Shown: positions 17,793-26,283 of the stretch, one piece after another
Layout of the letters: each line of letters starts with the position of its first letter
How positions within the stretch are numbered: the stretch's first letter is position 1
Source of the DNA: an uncultured Pelagibacteraceae bacterium
GTDB taxonomy: Bacteria; Pseudomonadota; Alphaproteobacteria; Pelagibacterales; Pelagibacteraceae
Reading direction: 5' to 3'
Length of the DNA stretch: 64,000 bases
Assembly: GCA_902521355.1 (NCBI GenBank)
Contig: CABYRT010000005.1
Span: forward strand, 35,716 to 99,715
Position numbers and translations under genes: made by a program
The notes under the pieces: generated by a model
What the model saw: only the letters and a program-made list of their open reading frames with translations
Told to the model about the DNA's origin: nothing
Database searches by the model: none

Positions 17793-19037
17793 ATGGAACA
17801 AAAATTAAAAACAGATTTTGATAAATTTATAAGTACTTCTAATTTTTCAAACCAAGAGATTAAATTAAAAAAAGAAGCTCTTGATTTTTTTTTGAAAAAT
17901 GGATTTCCTAGTAGAAAATTAGAAAACTGGAAATTCTCAGATATAAACCAGATAATTCAAAAAAATATTGGAGAACTAGCATTTTATAATGATTATAATA
18001 TTGAAAATAAAATTAATGACGAAATTTTTTTAGAGAAAATTGAGCATAATAAAATTGTTATTGTTAATGGTAAAGTTGAGCAATTGAGTTTCGAATATGA
18101 AGAGAGTGATAAAATTAATTTAACGACTTTAAATAATTTTAGCCCAAACCCAAATGATGATAATTCTCTTTTAAGTCTAAATAATTCTTTTTCTAATAAA
18201 ATACATAATATTTTAGTTAAAAAAAATTATTCATTAAAAAATCCTTTAATTATATATCAAATAACAAATGAGAAAGTGATCAATACTAATATTAATTTTC
18301 AATTAAACTTTGAGCTAGAAGACAATAGCTCAATAAAAATTATTAATCTTTCTGAGGATAATTCAGAAAAGAATTTCATCAACAATTTATTTAATTTTAA
18401 TCTAGGTAAAAATTCAATTCTTAGGAATTATAAAATAGATAAAAAAAGTAATAAAAATATAAAGTATGATTATTCTAGTATTACTCAAAAAGAAAATAGT
18501 ATCTCTGAAACATTTATATTTTCATCTGGTTCAGATTATATAAAAAATGAAGTTACCTGTAATCTTGAAGGTCAATATTCTTCAGCATTTATTAATGGAA
18601 TACATTTATTGTCTAAAAATAAACACCACGAAATAAGAACTAATACTAAACATTTGTATGAAAACACGAAAAGTTATCAGTTAATAAAAAGTGTAATCGA
18701 TGACAATTCAAAGTCTGTTTATCAAGGGAAAATATATGTGGATTCTAAAGCTCAGAAAACAGATGGATACCAATTAAGTAAAGCTGTGCTTTTAAATGAA
18801 CAAGCAGAATTTAATGCAAAGCCTGAACTAGAAATTTATGCTGACGATGTTAAATGTTCACATGGTTCAGCGTCAGGTAGTTTAGATGAAGATTCTATTT
18901 TTTATTTAATGTCTAGGGGTTTAGATCAAAAAACTGCAAAAGAATTATTAATTAGCGGCTTCCTTTTAGACGTCGTTGAAAAGATTACGGATGAAGAAAT
19001 TAAAAAATTAATAAAAAATATGATTGGATTAAATTAA
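17793..19037 (+). CDS. sufD: Fe-S assembly protein SufD
   Basis: A 414-residue SufD, the SufB paralogue that completes the SufBCD scaffold and is needed for iron acquisition. The N-terminal half is poorly conserved and Asn/Lys/Ile-rich; near residue 38 the family FPSRKLENWKFSDI segment is clear. The C-terminal half has the beta-helix, then YQGKIYVDSKAQKTDGYQ, ADDVKCSHGSASG and LMSRGLDQKTAKELLI, the SufB/SufD family end with the conserved CSHG histidine. It starts directly after the sufC stop, and its own stop overlaps the sufS start by one base. Confidence 0.96.
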   Translation: MEQKLKTDFDKFISTSNFSNQEIKLKKEALDFFLKNGFPSRKLENWKFSDINQIIQKNIGELAFYNDYNIENKINDEIFLEKIEHNKIVIVNGKVEQLSFEYEESDKINLTTLNNFSPNPNDDNSLLSLNNSFSNKIHNILVKKNYSLKNPLIIYQITNEKVINTNINFQLNFELEDNSSIKIINLSEDNSEKNFINNLFNFNLGKNSILRNYKIDKKSNKNIKYDYSSITQKENSISETFIFSSGSDYIKNEVTCNLEGQYSSAFINGIHLLSKNKHHEIRTNTKHLYENTKSYQLIKSVIDDNSKSVYQGKIYVDSKAQKTDGYQLSKAVLLNEQAEFNAKPELEIYADDVKCSHGSASGSLDEDSIFYLMSRGLDQKTAKELLISGFLLDVVEKITDEEIKKLIKNMIGLN

Positions 19038-20254
19038 TGAACATAGATGATATAAAAAGAGAATTTCCAATTTTTGATGATAAAATTCAAAATAATGATT
19101 TAGTGTATTTAGATAGTGCTAATTCATCTCAAAAACCAAGAGTTGTTGTAGATAGAATTTATGACTTTTATACAAAAGAGTTTTCTAATGTAGGTAGAAG
19201 TGTTCATTATTTGGCTGTTGCTGCCACCAACTTATATGAACAATCAAGGGTATCAGTTCAAAAATATATTAACGCTAAAGATAAAGATGAGATCGTATTT
19301 ACTAAAGGAGCTACTGAAGCAATAAATTTAGTCGCTAACACTTTTGGTCAAAAATATTTATCTGAAGGAGATGAAGTATTGTTGACTGAACTCGAGCATC
19401 ATTCAAATTATGTGCCTTGGCATTTTCTCAGAAAAGCAAAAAATATTAAAATAGAATTTGCTGAAATTAATGATGATGGTGAAGTAACATTAGAAGCTAT
19501 AGAAAAAAAAATTACAAACAAAACAAAAATAATCAGTGTAAGTCATTTATCGAATGTAACAGGTGCAATATTACCAATCAAAGAAATTGTGCAATTAGCA
19601 CATTCAAAAAATATACCTGTTCTAATTGATGGTTGCCAAGGAGCTCCACACTTAAAATTAGATATGCAGGATATTGATTGTGATTTCTATGCAATATCTG
19701 GACATAAAATGTACGGACCAACCGGAATAGGTGTTCTATATGCTAAAAAAAAATGGCTTGAAGATTTACCCCCATATCAAGGTGGAGGAGGAATGATAAA
19801 TGAGGTTAAAAAAGAAGGGATTACTTACGGTGAGTTACCTAATAAATATGAGGCTGGTACAATGGCAACAGCTCAGGTTATAGCTTTTAATGAATCCATA
19901 AAATTTATGGAAAAAATTGGTATTCAAAATATCGAGAAACATGAAAAAGAACTATTAGACTATGGATTAGAAAAGTTAAGAAAAAATAATTCAATTAATA
20001 TTATAGGAAATCCAAAAGAAAAGGGTGGAGTTATATCATTTACTATTGAAGGTGTTCATCCACATGATATTGCAACAATTCTTGATGAAGATGGAGTAGC
20101 TATTAGAGCAGGTCATCACTGCTGTCAAATATTACATGACAAATTAAATTTACCTGCAACCGCAAGGGCTTCGTTTGGAGTTTATAATACGAAAGATGAT
20201 ATTGATAAACTTGATGAAGCAATAAATAAATGTAAAAAAATTTTTAACTTATAA
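19037..20254 (+). CDS. sufS: Cysteine desulfurase SufS
   Basis: A 405-residue group II, PLP-dependent cysteine desulfurase that releases sulfur from cysteine as a persulfide for cluster assembly. The PLP lysine is in AISGHKMYGPTG (near residue 225), preceded by the DGCQGAPH aspartate block. The active-site cysteine is in the short RAGHHCCQ loop near residue 360, typical of SufS rather than IscS. The protein is full length. It overlaps sufD and sufU by single bases. The expected sulfur acceptor is the SufU encoded immediately downstream, since no SufE gene is present in the operon. Confidence 0.97.
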   Translation: MNIDDIKREFPIFDDKIQNNDLVYLDSANSSQKPRVVVDRIYDFYTKEFSNVGRSVHYLAVAATNLYEQSRVSVQKYINAKDKDEIVFTKGATEAINLVANTFGQKYLSEGDEVLLTELEHHSNYVPWHFLRKAKNIKIEFAEINDDGEVTLEAIEKKITNKTKIISVSHLSNVTGAILPIKEIVQLAHSKNIPVLIDGCQGAPHLKLDMQDIDCDFYAISGHKMYGPTGIGVLYAKKKWLEDLPPYQGGGGMINEVKKEGITYGELPNKYEAGTMATAQVIAFNESIKFMEKIGIQNIEKHEKELLDYGLEKLRKNNSINIIGNPKEKGGVISFTIEGVHPHDIATILDEDGVAIRAGHHCCQILHDKLNLPATARASFGVYNTKDDIDKLDEAINKCKKIFNL

Positions 20255-20718
20255 TGGACTTAAAAGATTTATATCAAGAAATAATATTAGACCATGGAAA
20301 AAATCCGAGGAATTTAGGAAAGTTTGATAATTATAATAAAGATGCAAAGGGAAATAATCCTTTATGTGGTGATAATGTTCATGTCTATCTCAGATTAAAT
20401 GAAAATAAAAAAGTTGAAGATATTGCATTTGAAGGTCATGGTTGCGCTATTTCAATGGCATCGGCATCAATTATGACTGATATGGTTAGAGGCAAAGAAG
20501 AAAAAGAGGTAAAAGAAATTGTAACTGATTTTCTAGGAATGATAAAAGAAAAAGACTCTTTAGAAACTAATATTTTAAAAGATGACGAAAAAACTAAATT
20601 AATGAGTTTATCGGGTGTTAAACAATATCCTATGAGAGTAAAGTGTGCGACTTTGTCTTGGCACACTCTTACATCAGCATTAGATAATTCAGATCAAATT
20701 GTAAAAACAGAGGAATGA
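20254..20718 (+). CDS. sufU: SufU-type sulfur acceptor/scaffold
   Basis: A 154-residue IscU-fold protein of the SufU type. It carries the three cysteines NPLCGD, GHGCAIS and VKCATLSW, with the aspartate after the first; together these form the zinc/sulfur site that accepts persulfide from SufS. The stretch of about 20 extra residues between the second and third cysteines (KEIVTDFLGMIKEKDSL region) is the SufU hallmark against IscU. The gene order SufS-SufU supports this role. It overlaps the next gene, the MIP18-like factor, by four bases. Confidence 0.93.
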   Translation: MDLKDLYQEIILDHGKNPRNLGKFDNYNKDAKGNNPLCGDNVHVYLRLNENKKVEDIAFEGHGCAISMASASIMTDMVRGKEEKEVKEIVTDFLGMIKEKDSLETNILKDDEKTKLMSLSGVKQYPMRVKCATLSWHTLTSALDNSDQIVKTEE

Positions 20719-21017
20719 AAATGGATCTTAAAGAAAAAGTAATTGCTGAAATAAAAAAAATTTATGATCCTGAGATACCTGTAAATATATATGAATTAGG
20801 TTTGATATACGATATTATCGTTAATAATTCTGAAGTTAAGGTTAAAATGACTTTAACCACACCAAATTGTCCAGTAGCTGAAAGTTTGCCTAAAGAAGTT
20901 AAAGACAGTATATTAGAAATTAAAGAAGTTTCAAAAGTAGATCTTGATTTAGTCTGGGAACCACCATGGGACAAATCAATGATGTCTGAAGCTGCAAAAC
21001 TTGAATTAAATTTATGA
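20715..21017 (+). CDS. sufT: MIP18/DUF59-family SufT
   Basis: A 100-residue DUF59 (MIP18-like) protein, called SufT when inside suf operons, involved in maturation or delivery of iron-sulfur clusters. Seen: the YDPEIPVNIYELGLIYDI signature at about residues 16-33, the conserved cysteine in TTPNCPVAESLP and the C-terminal VWEPPWDKSMMSEAAK. Start choice is ATG 20715 (ATGAAAATG; a second ATG lies two codons on, at 20721). It overlaps sufU and sufA by four bases each (ATGA type), so the tail of the operon is translationally coupled. Confidence 0.93.
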   Translation: MKMDLKEKVIAEIKKIYDPEIPVNIYELGLIYDIIVNNSEVKVKMTLTTPNCPVAESLPKEVKDSILEIKEVSKVDLDLVWEPPWDKSMMSEAAKLELNL

Positions 21018-21355
21018 CAAAACAAATTATAACATTAAGCGATAATGCAGCTCAAAGAATAAAAGAAATTATGTCTAATGCTGAGAAAGACTCTTTAGGA
21101 GTTAGAGTTGGAGTTAAGTCAGGTGGGTGCGCAGGTATGTCTTACGTTATGGAATATACAAAAGAGGCAAATCCAAATGATGAAGTAGTAGAAGATAAGG
21201 GTGTGAAAGTCTTTATAGACTCTGCAGCGGTAATGTATTTACTTGGAACAGAGATGGATTTTAAAAAAGAAAAATTTTCTTCACAATTTGTATTCAATAA
21301 CCCGAATGAAACGGAGAGATGTGGATGTGGAGAATCTTTTAAATTTAGTATTTAA
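21014..21355 (+). CDS. sufA: A-type Fe-S carrier protein SufA/IscA
   Basis: A 113-residue A-type carrier (HesB/IscA/SufA family) that receives clusters from the scaffold and passes them to apoproteins. Three conserved cysteines are present: SGGCAGMSY near residue 38 and the C-terminal CGCG (ETERCGCGESFKF). Length is standard. It is the last recognised member of the suf operon, overlapping sufT by four bases. Whether it is functionally SufA, IscA or ErpA cannot be decided from sequence alone; the operon position favours SufA. Confidence 0.94.
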   Translation: MTKQIITLSDNAAQRIKEIMSNAEKDSLGVRVGVKSGGCAGMSYVMEYTKEANPNDEVVEDKGVKVFIDSAAVMYLLGTEMDFKKEKFSSQFVFNNPNETERCGCGESFKFSI

Positions 21356-21407
21356 TATACGCATATCAGAATTGCGTTTATTGCATGTCTATGATAGAAT
21401 CATTGAT

Positions 21408-21572
21408 ATGAACACTTTTGAGCATAAAAACCTAATTAACTCTGAAGTTAAAACTCAAAAAAGAAAATCTTTATTCAGAAGTTTAATTAAACCAGTAGAA
21501 GCGGGCGCACATGGCACCCTCAACTACGTGGTTAAAAAAGGTTTAGGAAAAAATAAAATAGCTAAAAAATAA
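21408..21572 (+). CDS. Small basic hypothetical protein after sufA
   Basis: A 54-residue protein from ATG 21408 (MNTFEHKNLIN...). The ORF track's 109-residue version begins inside sufA in another frame and is not credible upstream of this ATG. It is strongly basic (many Lys and Arg), has no membrane segment or cysteine, and ends VVKKGLGKNKIAKK; the stretch KPVEAGAHGTLNYV is non-repetitive and looks like real protein. I do not recognise a family. It lies 52 bases after sufA on the same strand and ends 9 bases before the convergent glnA stop. It may be a RNA-binding-like small protein, but that is a guess from charge only. Confidence 0.55.
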   Translation: MNTFEHKNLINSEVKTQKRKSLFRSLIKPVEAGAHGTLNYVVKKGLGKNKIAKK

Positions 21573-21583
21573 AAAAGCTATTT
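21556..21583 (-). terminator. Probable glnA terminator
   Basis: On the minus strand, AAATAGCT and AGCTATTT form an 8-bp stem around a 12-base loop just at the glnA stop, followed by TATTTTTT. It overlaps the end of the small convergent gene. The loop is long and the stem AT-rich, so this is only a plausible intrinsic terminator. Confidence 0.4.
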
Positions 21584-22988
21584 AACAACTATAATACATA
21601 TCAAACTCAATAGGATGAGGTGTATGTTCAAAGTTGTGTATCTCCTCAAATTTAAGAGCAATATAAGCATCAATTTGATCGTCAGTAAATACTCCGCCTT
21701 GAGTTAAAAACTTTCTATCTTTATCTAAACTTTCCATTGCTTCTCTTAATGATCCACAAACTGTTGGAACTTTTTTAACTTCCTTCTCCGATAAAGCGTA
21801 AAGATCTTTATCAAAGGATTTGCCTGGATCAATTTTATTTTTGATACCGTCAATTCCAGCCATTAACATAGATGCAAATGTTAAATATGGATTACCAGAT
21901 GCGTCTGGGAATCTAATTTCACATCTTGCTCCTTTTTTGCTTAGAGTTATCGGAATTCGACATGATGCTGATCTGTTTCTCGCAGAATAAGCAAGCAACA
22001 CAGGAGCTTCAAAACCTGGAATTAATCTTTTATAACTATTTGTTGTAGCATTTGAAAACGCATTAATCGCCTTAGCATGCTTAAGTATTCCACCAATATA
22101 ATAAAGTGCAGTTTGAGACAAACCTGAATATTTATTTCCAGAAAAAACTGGAGTTTTTCCTTTCCAAACTGATTGGTGAACGTGCATTCCTGATCCATTA
22201 TCACCTTTTACAGGTTTAGGCATAAACGTAGCAGTTTTACCAAATGAATGTGAAACCATTTGAACTACATATTTGTATAATTGAACATTATCTGCTTGAT
22301 CAACTAATGTACCAAAAAGCATTCCAAGTTCGTGCTGACTTGGAGCAACTTCATGGTGATGTTTTTCAACTGTAATACCTACGTCTCTTAAACCTTTTAG
22401 GTATTCACCTCTTATATCTTGAGCACTATCCACTGGAGGGACTGGAAAATATCCACCTTTAACTCCAGGTCTATGACCCATATTTCCGTTTTCATAATTT
22501 TTTCCTGAATTATATGGACCTTCAGTACTATCTATTGAAAAACTTGTTTCGTTCATATCGTTTTTAATTTTAACGTCATCAAAAACAAAAAATTCTGGTT
22601 CAGGACCAAAGTAAGCTTTATCACCTATACCAGTCTTCTTTAAATAAGCTTCAGCTTTCTTTGCAATTCCCCTTGGATCTCTTTCATAAGGGTTTCTTTT
22701 AATTGCATCTAAAATATCGCAAAATAAAACAAGAGTATTATGAGATGTGAATGGATCAACGATTTGTCTGTTTAAATCTGGTTTTAATATCATGTCAGAT
22801 TCATTTATTGCTTTCCATCCAGCAATAGATGATCCATCGAAAAATACACCGTCGGTTAACATGTCCCCATCGACTACCGATGCATCCATAGTTAAGTGCT
22901 GTAATTTACCTCTTGGGTCCGTAAATCTTAAATCGACAAACTCAATTTGCTTGTCTTTCATCATTTTTAGAACTTTGCTTGCGCTCAT
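21582..22988 (-). CDS. glnA: Type I glutamine synthetase
   Basis: A 468-residue GSI that joins ammonium to glutamate using ATP, the central nitrogen-assimilation step. Visible: VDLRFTDPRGKLQH near the N-terminus, FFDGSSIAGW, GPEPEFFVFDDV with metal-binding glutamates, HHEVAPSQHELG, the ATP-binding KPVKGDNGSGMHVHQS, NRSASCRIP and, near residue 400, DLYALSEKE, which retains the tyrosine used for adenylylation in the GSI-beta class. A good ribosome site (AGGAG) precedes the ATG. It stands alone; glnB is not adjacent. No NtrC box of the usual TGCAC-N-GTGCA type was seen upstream. Confidence 0.98.
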   Translation of the reverse strand: MSASKVLKMMKDKQIEFVDLRFTDPRGKLQHLTMDASVVDGDMLTDGVFFDGSSIAGWKAINESDMILKPDLNRQIVDPFTSHNTLVLFCDILDAIKRNPYERDPRGIAKKAEAYLKKTGIGDKAYFGPEPEFFVFDDVKIKNDMNETSFSIDSTEGPYNSGKNYENGNMGHRPGVKGGYFPVPPVDSAQDIRGEYLKGLRDVGITVEKHHHEVAPSQHELGMLFGTLVDQADNVQLYKYVVQMVSHSFGKTATFMPKPVKGDNGSGMHVHQSVWKGKTPVFSGNKYSGLSQTALYYIGGILKHAKAINAFSNATTNSYKRLIPGFEAPVLLAYSARNRSASCRIPITLSKKGARCEIRFPDASGNPYLTFASMLMAGIDGIKNKIDPGKSFDKDLYALSEKEVKKVPTVCGSLREAMESLDKDRKFLTQGGVFTDDQIDAYIALKFEEIHNFEHTPHPIEFDMYYSC

Positions 22989-23133
22989 ATAATCTCCTGT
23001 AGAATTAAATATCTGGGTTAATTACCAATATTGTTATAATAAAGAATACATATAATGAGGATATCACCTATGCAATTTAAACATATAATTATGCCAATAA
23101 TTTCAGTACTTTTTTATCAATCGTAAGTTGAAT

Positions 23134-23613
23134 ATGACTTTATTAAATAAAGAACCAGTTAAAAGAGCAGAGAAGCGTCTTAAAGAGTTTGATGAAAATT
23201 TATCAGTTGTAGAATTAGAAAATTCAGCAAAAACAGCATTGGATGCTGCAAATTCATTAAATTGTGAAGTAGGAGCAATTGTTAAAAGTCTGCTTATTAA
23301 GATAGAAAATGAATTTTTACTTTGTTTAGTTTCTGGTGACAAAAGGTGTTCATTAAATAAATTAAAAAAAATTTCTGAAAAAAAAAATGTAAGAATGGCT
23401 TCTGCTGAAGAAGTTAAGTCTCAAACAGGATATACAATTGGAGGCGTATCTCCTATAGGTCATATAAATAATATTCCAATATTAGTAGATAATTCTTTGA
23501 GTAGGTTTAAAGATATTTTTGCTGCAGCTGGACATCCTAATGCAATTTTTAAGATCAATTATGAAAAATTAATTCAAATTACCGATGGTGATGTGAAAGA
23601 TATTACAGAATGA
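23134..23613 (+). CDS. YbaK/EbsC-family aminoacyl-tRNA deacylase
   Basis: A 159-residue YbaK/ProX-like protein; relatives hydrolyse mischarged tRNAs such as Cys-tRNA-Pro or Ala-tRNA-Pro. I use ATG 23134; the track starts two codons earlier at a TTG. Features: CEVGAIVKSLLIK with the conserved lysine, LVSGDKRCSLNKLKK, the TGYTIGGVSPIGH glycine-rich loop and the FAAAGHPNAIFKI end, all family hallmarks. Cytoplasmic, single domain, normal length. Its stop overlaps the EamA transporter start by four bases, so the two are cotranscribed. Exact tRNA specificity is not predictable here. Confidence 0.9.
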   Translation: MTLLNKEPVKRAEKRLKEFDENLSVVELENSAKTALDAANSLNCEVGAIVKSLLIKIENEFLLCLVSGDKRCSLNKLKKISEKKNVRMASAEEVKSQTGYTIGGVSPIGHINNIPILVDNSLSRFKDIFAAAGHPNAIFKINYEKLIQITDGDVKDITE

Positions 23614-24497
23614 AGCAAGCCAATTTAACAGATTATATTTTATTAACATTATTATCAATAATTTGGGCATCTGCTTTTTTTAATATAAAAATTGCAACAG
23701 AATCGTTCGGTCCAATGACAATTGCTTTTTTGAGAGTGTTTTTTGGATCTATACCAGTTTTAATTTTATGTTTTTATAAAAAAATAATAATCGAAGCATT
23801 TTCAAAAGATTGGCATTGGTTCATGTTAATAGGACTAATCAATTTAGTTATTCCATTCTTTTTAATTGCTTATGGAGTAAAGTCTGTGCAAAGCAATTTG
23901 GCAGCAATTTTGATGTCTACTACTCCTTTGAGTTCTACCATATTAGGTCACTTTTATACAAAAAATGAAAAATTTAATTTTGCAAAAACTGTTGGGATAT
24001 TAATAGGATTTGCAGGAATTGTTTACTTATTTTCTGATAATATTTTAATAGATGAAAATAATTTTCTTTCAGCAGTACTAATTTTAGTAGGATCAACATG
24101 TTATGTAATAGGTGGAGTTTTAACACTTAAAATTAGCAAGAAAAAAAATGAAAACGTTACTGGATCAATATTAATTTGGGCAACTCTGATTTTATTTCCT
24201 TTGATGTTTTTATTTGAAACTCCATGGGAAAATACTCCATCATTAAATTCAACAATGTCAGTAATTTATCTTGGTATAGTACCAACAGGAGTTGCATGGC
24301 TTTTAAGGTTTAAAATTTTGAAAAAGAATGGTTTAATTTTTCAATCTCAGGTCTCATACTTAATTCCAATCTTTGGAATTATTTTAGGCTATATATTTTT
24401 GAATGAATTAATAACTTACAAGGTATTAATATCTTTATTGGCTGTGGTTGTAGGAATTTATTTTGTTAGAAAAGCAGATACAAAAATTATTATTTAA
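23610..24497 (+). CDS. EamA/DMT-family permease
   Basis: A 295-residue integral membrane protein of the drug/metabolite transporter superfamily with about ten predicted helices in two EamA repeats (for example the N-terminal LLTLLSIIWASAFFNIKIA and GILIGFAGIVYLFS at the end of repeat one, LLAVVVGIYFV at the end of repeat two). Such proteins export amino acids, nucleosides or other small metabolites; the substrate is unknown. Coupled to the YbaK-type gene by a four-base overlap, and convergent with the homocysteine methyltransferase gene by 8 bases. A second, diverged EamA gene lies just beyond it. Confidence 0.9.
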   Translation: MKQANLTDYILLTLLSIIWASAFFNIKIATESFGPMTIAFLRVFFGSIPVLILCFYKKIIIEAFSKDWHWFMLIGLINLVIPFFLIAYGVKSVQSNLAAILMSTTPLSSTILGHFYTKNEKFNFAKTVGILIGFAGIVYLFSDNILIDENNFLSAVLILVGSTCYVIGGVLTLKISKKKNENVTGSILIWATLILFPLMFLFETPWENTPSLNSTMSVIYLGIVPTGVAWLLRFKILKKNGLIFQSQVSYLIPIFGIILGYIFLNELITYKVLISLLAVVVGIYFVRKADTKIII

Positions 24498-25407
24498 GTG
24501 AAGATATAGAACTAATATGCTCTGGTTTTGTCTCACAGCATCCACCTAATATTGTTGCCCCGCCTTCTATGAATTTTTTTGATAAATTATAAAATTCATT
24601 TGCATCAAAATTATCTCTCTTTCCTAAAGATTGATTAGGATTTGCTCCAATTTCATTATGTTTTGCTGTATTAAATGTCTGTATTGGGCCTGGTTCATCA
24701 ACTCCCCACAAATTTATTTTAAATCCAAATGGAACTTTACAATTTAAAAATTTATCTAATACAGATAATGATATTTCTGGAGAAACACATGCACAAACTA
24801 CACCAAGTGTATTTTCATCTTGAATAATTTCAATTAATTGCTCAATTTTTTCTTTTGAGGGTAGGTCGCCATTTTTTTTTAAATGTATTCCAATTAAAAA
24901 TTTTTTATTTAACTTTTTAGATATATTAAGAGCAGCTTTAACCTCATTAGTGCTGCTAATAACATCTAAATATAAAAAATCAGTAAATTCACTTAAAATA
25001 TCAGCTTGTTCAAACATATCTTCCTCTATTAATTTGATATCGCGATCATCAGTTATATAAGTGTCTCTTTGGCTTGGAATAGATCCAGCTACTAATATAT
25101 TTTTCTTTGATAAATCTTTAGCTTTGATTGCAAGTTTACATGCAATTTCGTTTAATTTTTTGAATTTATCACCAACTTTATTTTCTATTAATCTAAATTT
25201 TCTACAACTAAAGGTGTTAGTAACAATAACATCTGAGCCTGCGTTGATATATGATAGATGAGTATCAACTAACATTTGATGATATTTTTCATCCAATAAA
25301 GCGCTAGCAGACCATAATGTCCCCATAGATACCATTCCTTTTTCAAGTAATAATTGACCCATACCACCATCTAAAATTCTTATTTTTTTAAAAAAATTTT
25401 TATCCAT
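24490..25407 (-). CDS. Homocysteine S-methyltransferase family protein
   Basis: A 305-residue TIM-barrel methyltransferase of the MmuM/BHMT family, transferring a methyl group (from S-methylmethionine, betaine or a related donor) to homocysteine to form methionine. The start ILDGGMGQLLLEKG and VTNTFSCRKFRL are typical; zinc ligands are the cysteine in GVVCACVSPE (near residue 205) and the GGCC pair in ATILGGCCETKP near the C-terminus, all retained. The donor cannot be fixed from sequence. It overlaps the upstream EamA gene by 8 bases on the same strand, leaving no room for a SAM riboswitch in front of it. Confidence 0.91.
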   Translation of the reverse strand: MDKNFFKKIRILDGGMGQLLLEKGMVSMGTLWSASALLDEKYHQMLVDTHLSYINAGSDVIVTNTFSCRKFRLIENKVGDKFKKLNEIACKLAIKAKDLSKKNILVAGSIPSQRDTYITDDRDIKLIEEDMFEQADILSEFTDFLYLDVISSTNEVKAALNISKKLNKKFLIGIHLKKNGDLPSKEKIEQLIEIIQDENTLGVVCACVSPEISLSVLDKFLNCKVPFGFKINLWGVDEPGPIQTFNTAKHNEIGANPNQSLGKRDNFDANEFYNLSKKFIEGGATILGGCCETKPEHISSISSLK

Positions 25408-26260
25408 TTTTTTTATCCCTTGTAGCTATAAATACTCCAACGGTTGTTATTAAAAAACCAATTATGTCAGTAAATGTTAATTGTTCATTTAAAAATATCC
25501 ATGCCATCACTGCTGAAGTAGGAGGTACTAAAAAAAATAAAGTAGTAGTTTTGCCCACAGTACCCCTTTTGATTAAAAACATAAGAATAGTAAAAGCTCC
25601 AAATGAAACTAATATAATTTGGTGAGACATACCCAATATAAAACTAGTTGTAAAATTTATGTAAGCATTTTCAAATATAAACATTAATAATAGATTAAAA
25701 AGGCAACCACCAACTGCTTGATACGCATTGTTAACTGACAAAGCTAAATTTCCACTCAATTTTTTTTGCCACAATGTTCCAGCCGTTATTGCAAATAAAG
25801 CTAAGACTGTAGCTAACAATCCTAAAGGAGGAATTTCTTTTCCAAAATCAATACCTAAGACAGTGACAGAACCAATGAAACCTAAACTGATACCTACCCA
25901 CTGTTTCCAAGATATTTTTTCTCCAAAAATAGGACCAGATAAAATATTTGTTAAAATCGGTTGAAGTGTAACTATTAAAGCTACAATTGCAGCTGGCATC
26001 CCAATTGAAAATGCATACCAACATCCACCTAAATAAATCCCATGAAATAAAATACCCGTTGAAAGACTTTCAATAATATTTTTTAATTTTCCGAAAATTT
26101 TATCATTACTGAAATAAGCAAATACAAGAAAACCAATTGTTACAATCCCAAACCTAAATGCTAAAGCTGCAAATGGAGAAGCGTTTTGAACAATTTCTTT
26201 CCCAGATATAAATGCCGATGACCATAATAATATAAAGAGCAAAGGAAATGATTTTGTCAT
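25400..26260 (-). CDS. EamA/DMT-family permease
   Basis: A 286-residue DMT-superfamily permease with about ten hydrophobic helices and two EamA repeats. The N-terminus FPLLFILLWSSAFISGKEIV and the mid-protein WKQWVGISLGFIGSVTVLG and LTFTDIIGFLITTVGVFIA are typical repeat ends. Substrate unknown. It is the first gene of a two-gene unit with the homocysteine methyltransferase (8-base overlap), suggesting efflux of a methylated or sulfur-containing metabolite, but this is inference from position. The next gene upstream on the strand is the ABC ATPase, ending 23 bases before this start. Confidence 0.9.
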   Translation of the reverse strand: MTKSFPLLFILLWSSAFISGKEIVQNASPFAALAFRFGIVTIGFLVFAYFSNDKIFGKLKNIIESLSTGILFHGIYLGGCWYAFSIGMPAAIVALIVTLQPILTNILSGPIFGEKISWKQWVGISLGFIGSVTVLGIDFGKEIPPLGLLATVLALFAITAGTLWQKKLSGNLALSVNNAYQAVGGCLFNLLLMFIFENAYINFTTSFILGMSHQIILVSFGAFTILMFLIKRGTVGKTTTLFFLVPPTSAVMAWIFLNEQLTFTDIIGFLITTVGVFIATRDKKNG

Positions 26261-26283
26261 GTTAAAGATATATGGCGTAATAT

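Noticed and set aside
21243-21407. Upstream half of the 109-residue ORF after sufA
   Set aside because: Lies inside sufA in another frame; only the part from ATG 21408 is considered as a gene.
23055-23126. 23-codon ORF (MRISPMQ...) before the YbaK-type gene
   Set aside because: Short, no ribosome site and AT-rich; no reason to prefer it over chance.
25400-25430. SAM riboswitch (SAM-II/SAM-V type) before the homocysteine methyltransferase
   Set aside because: The gene start overlaps the upstream EamA coding sequence, leaving no leader for such an RNA.
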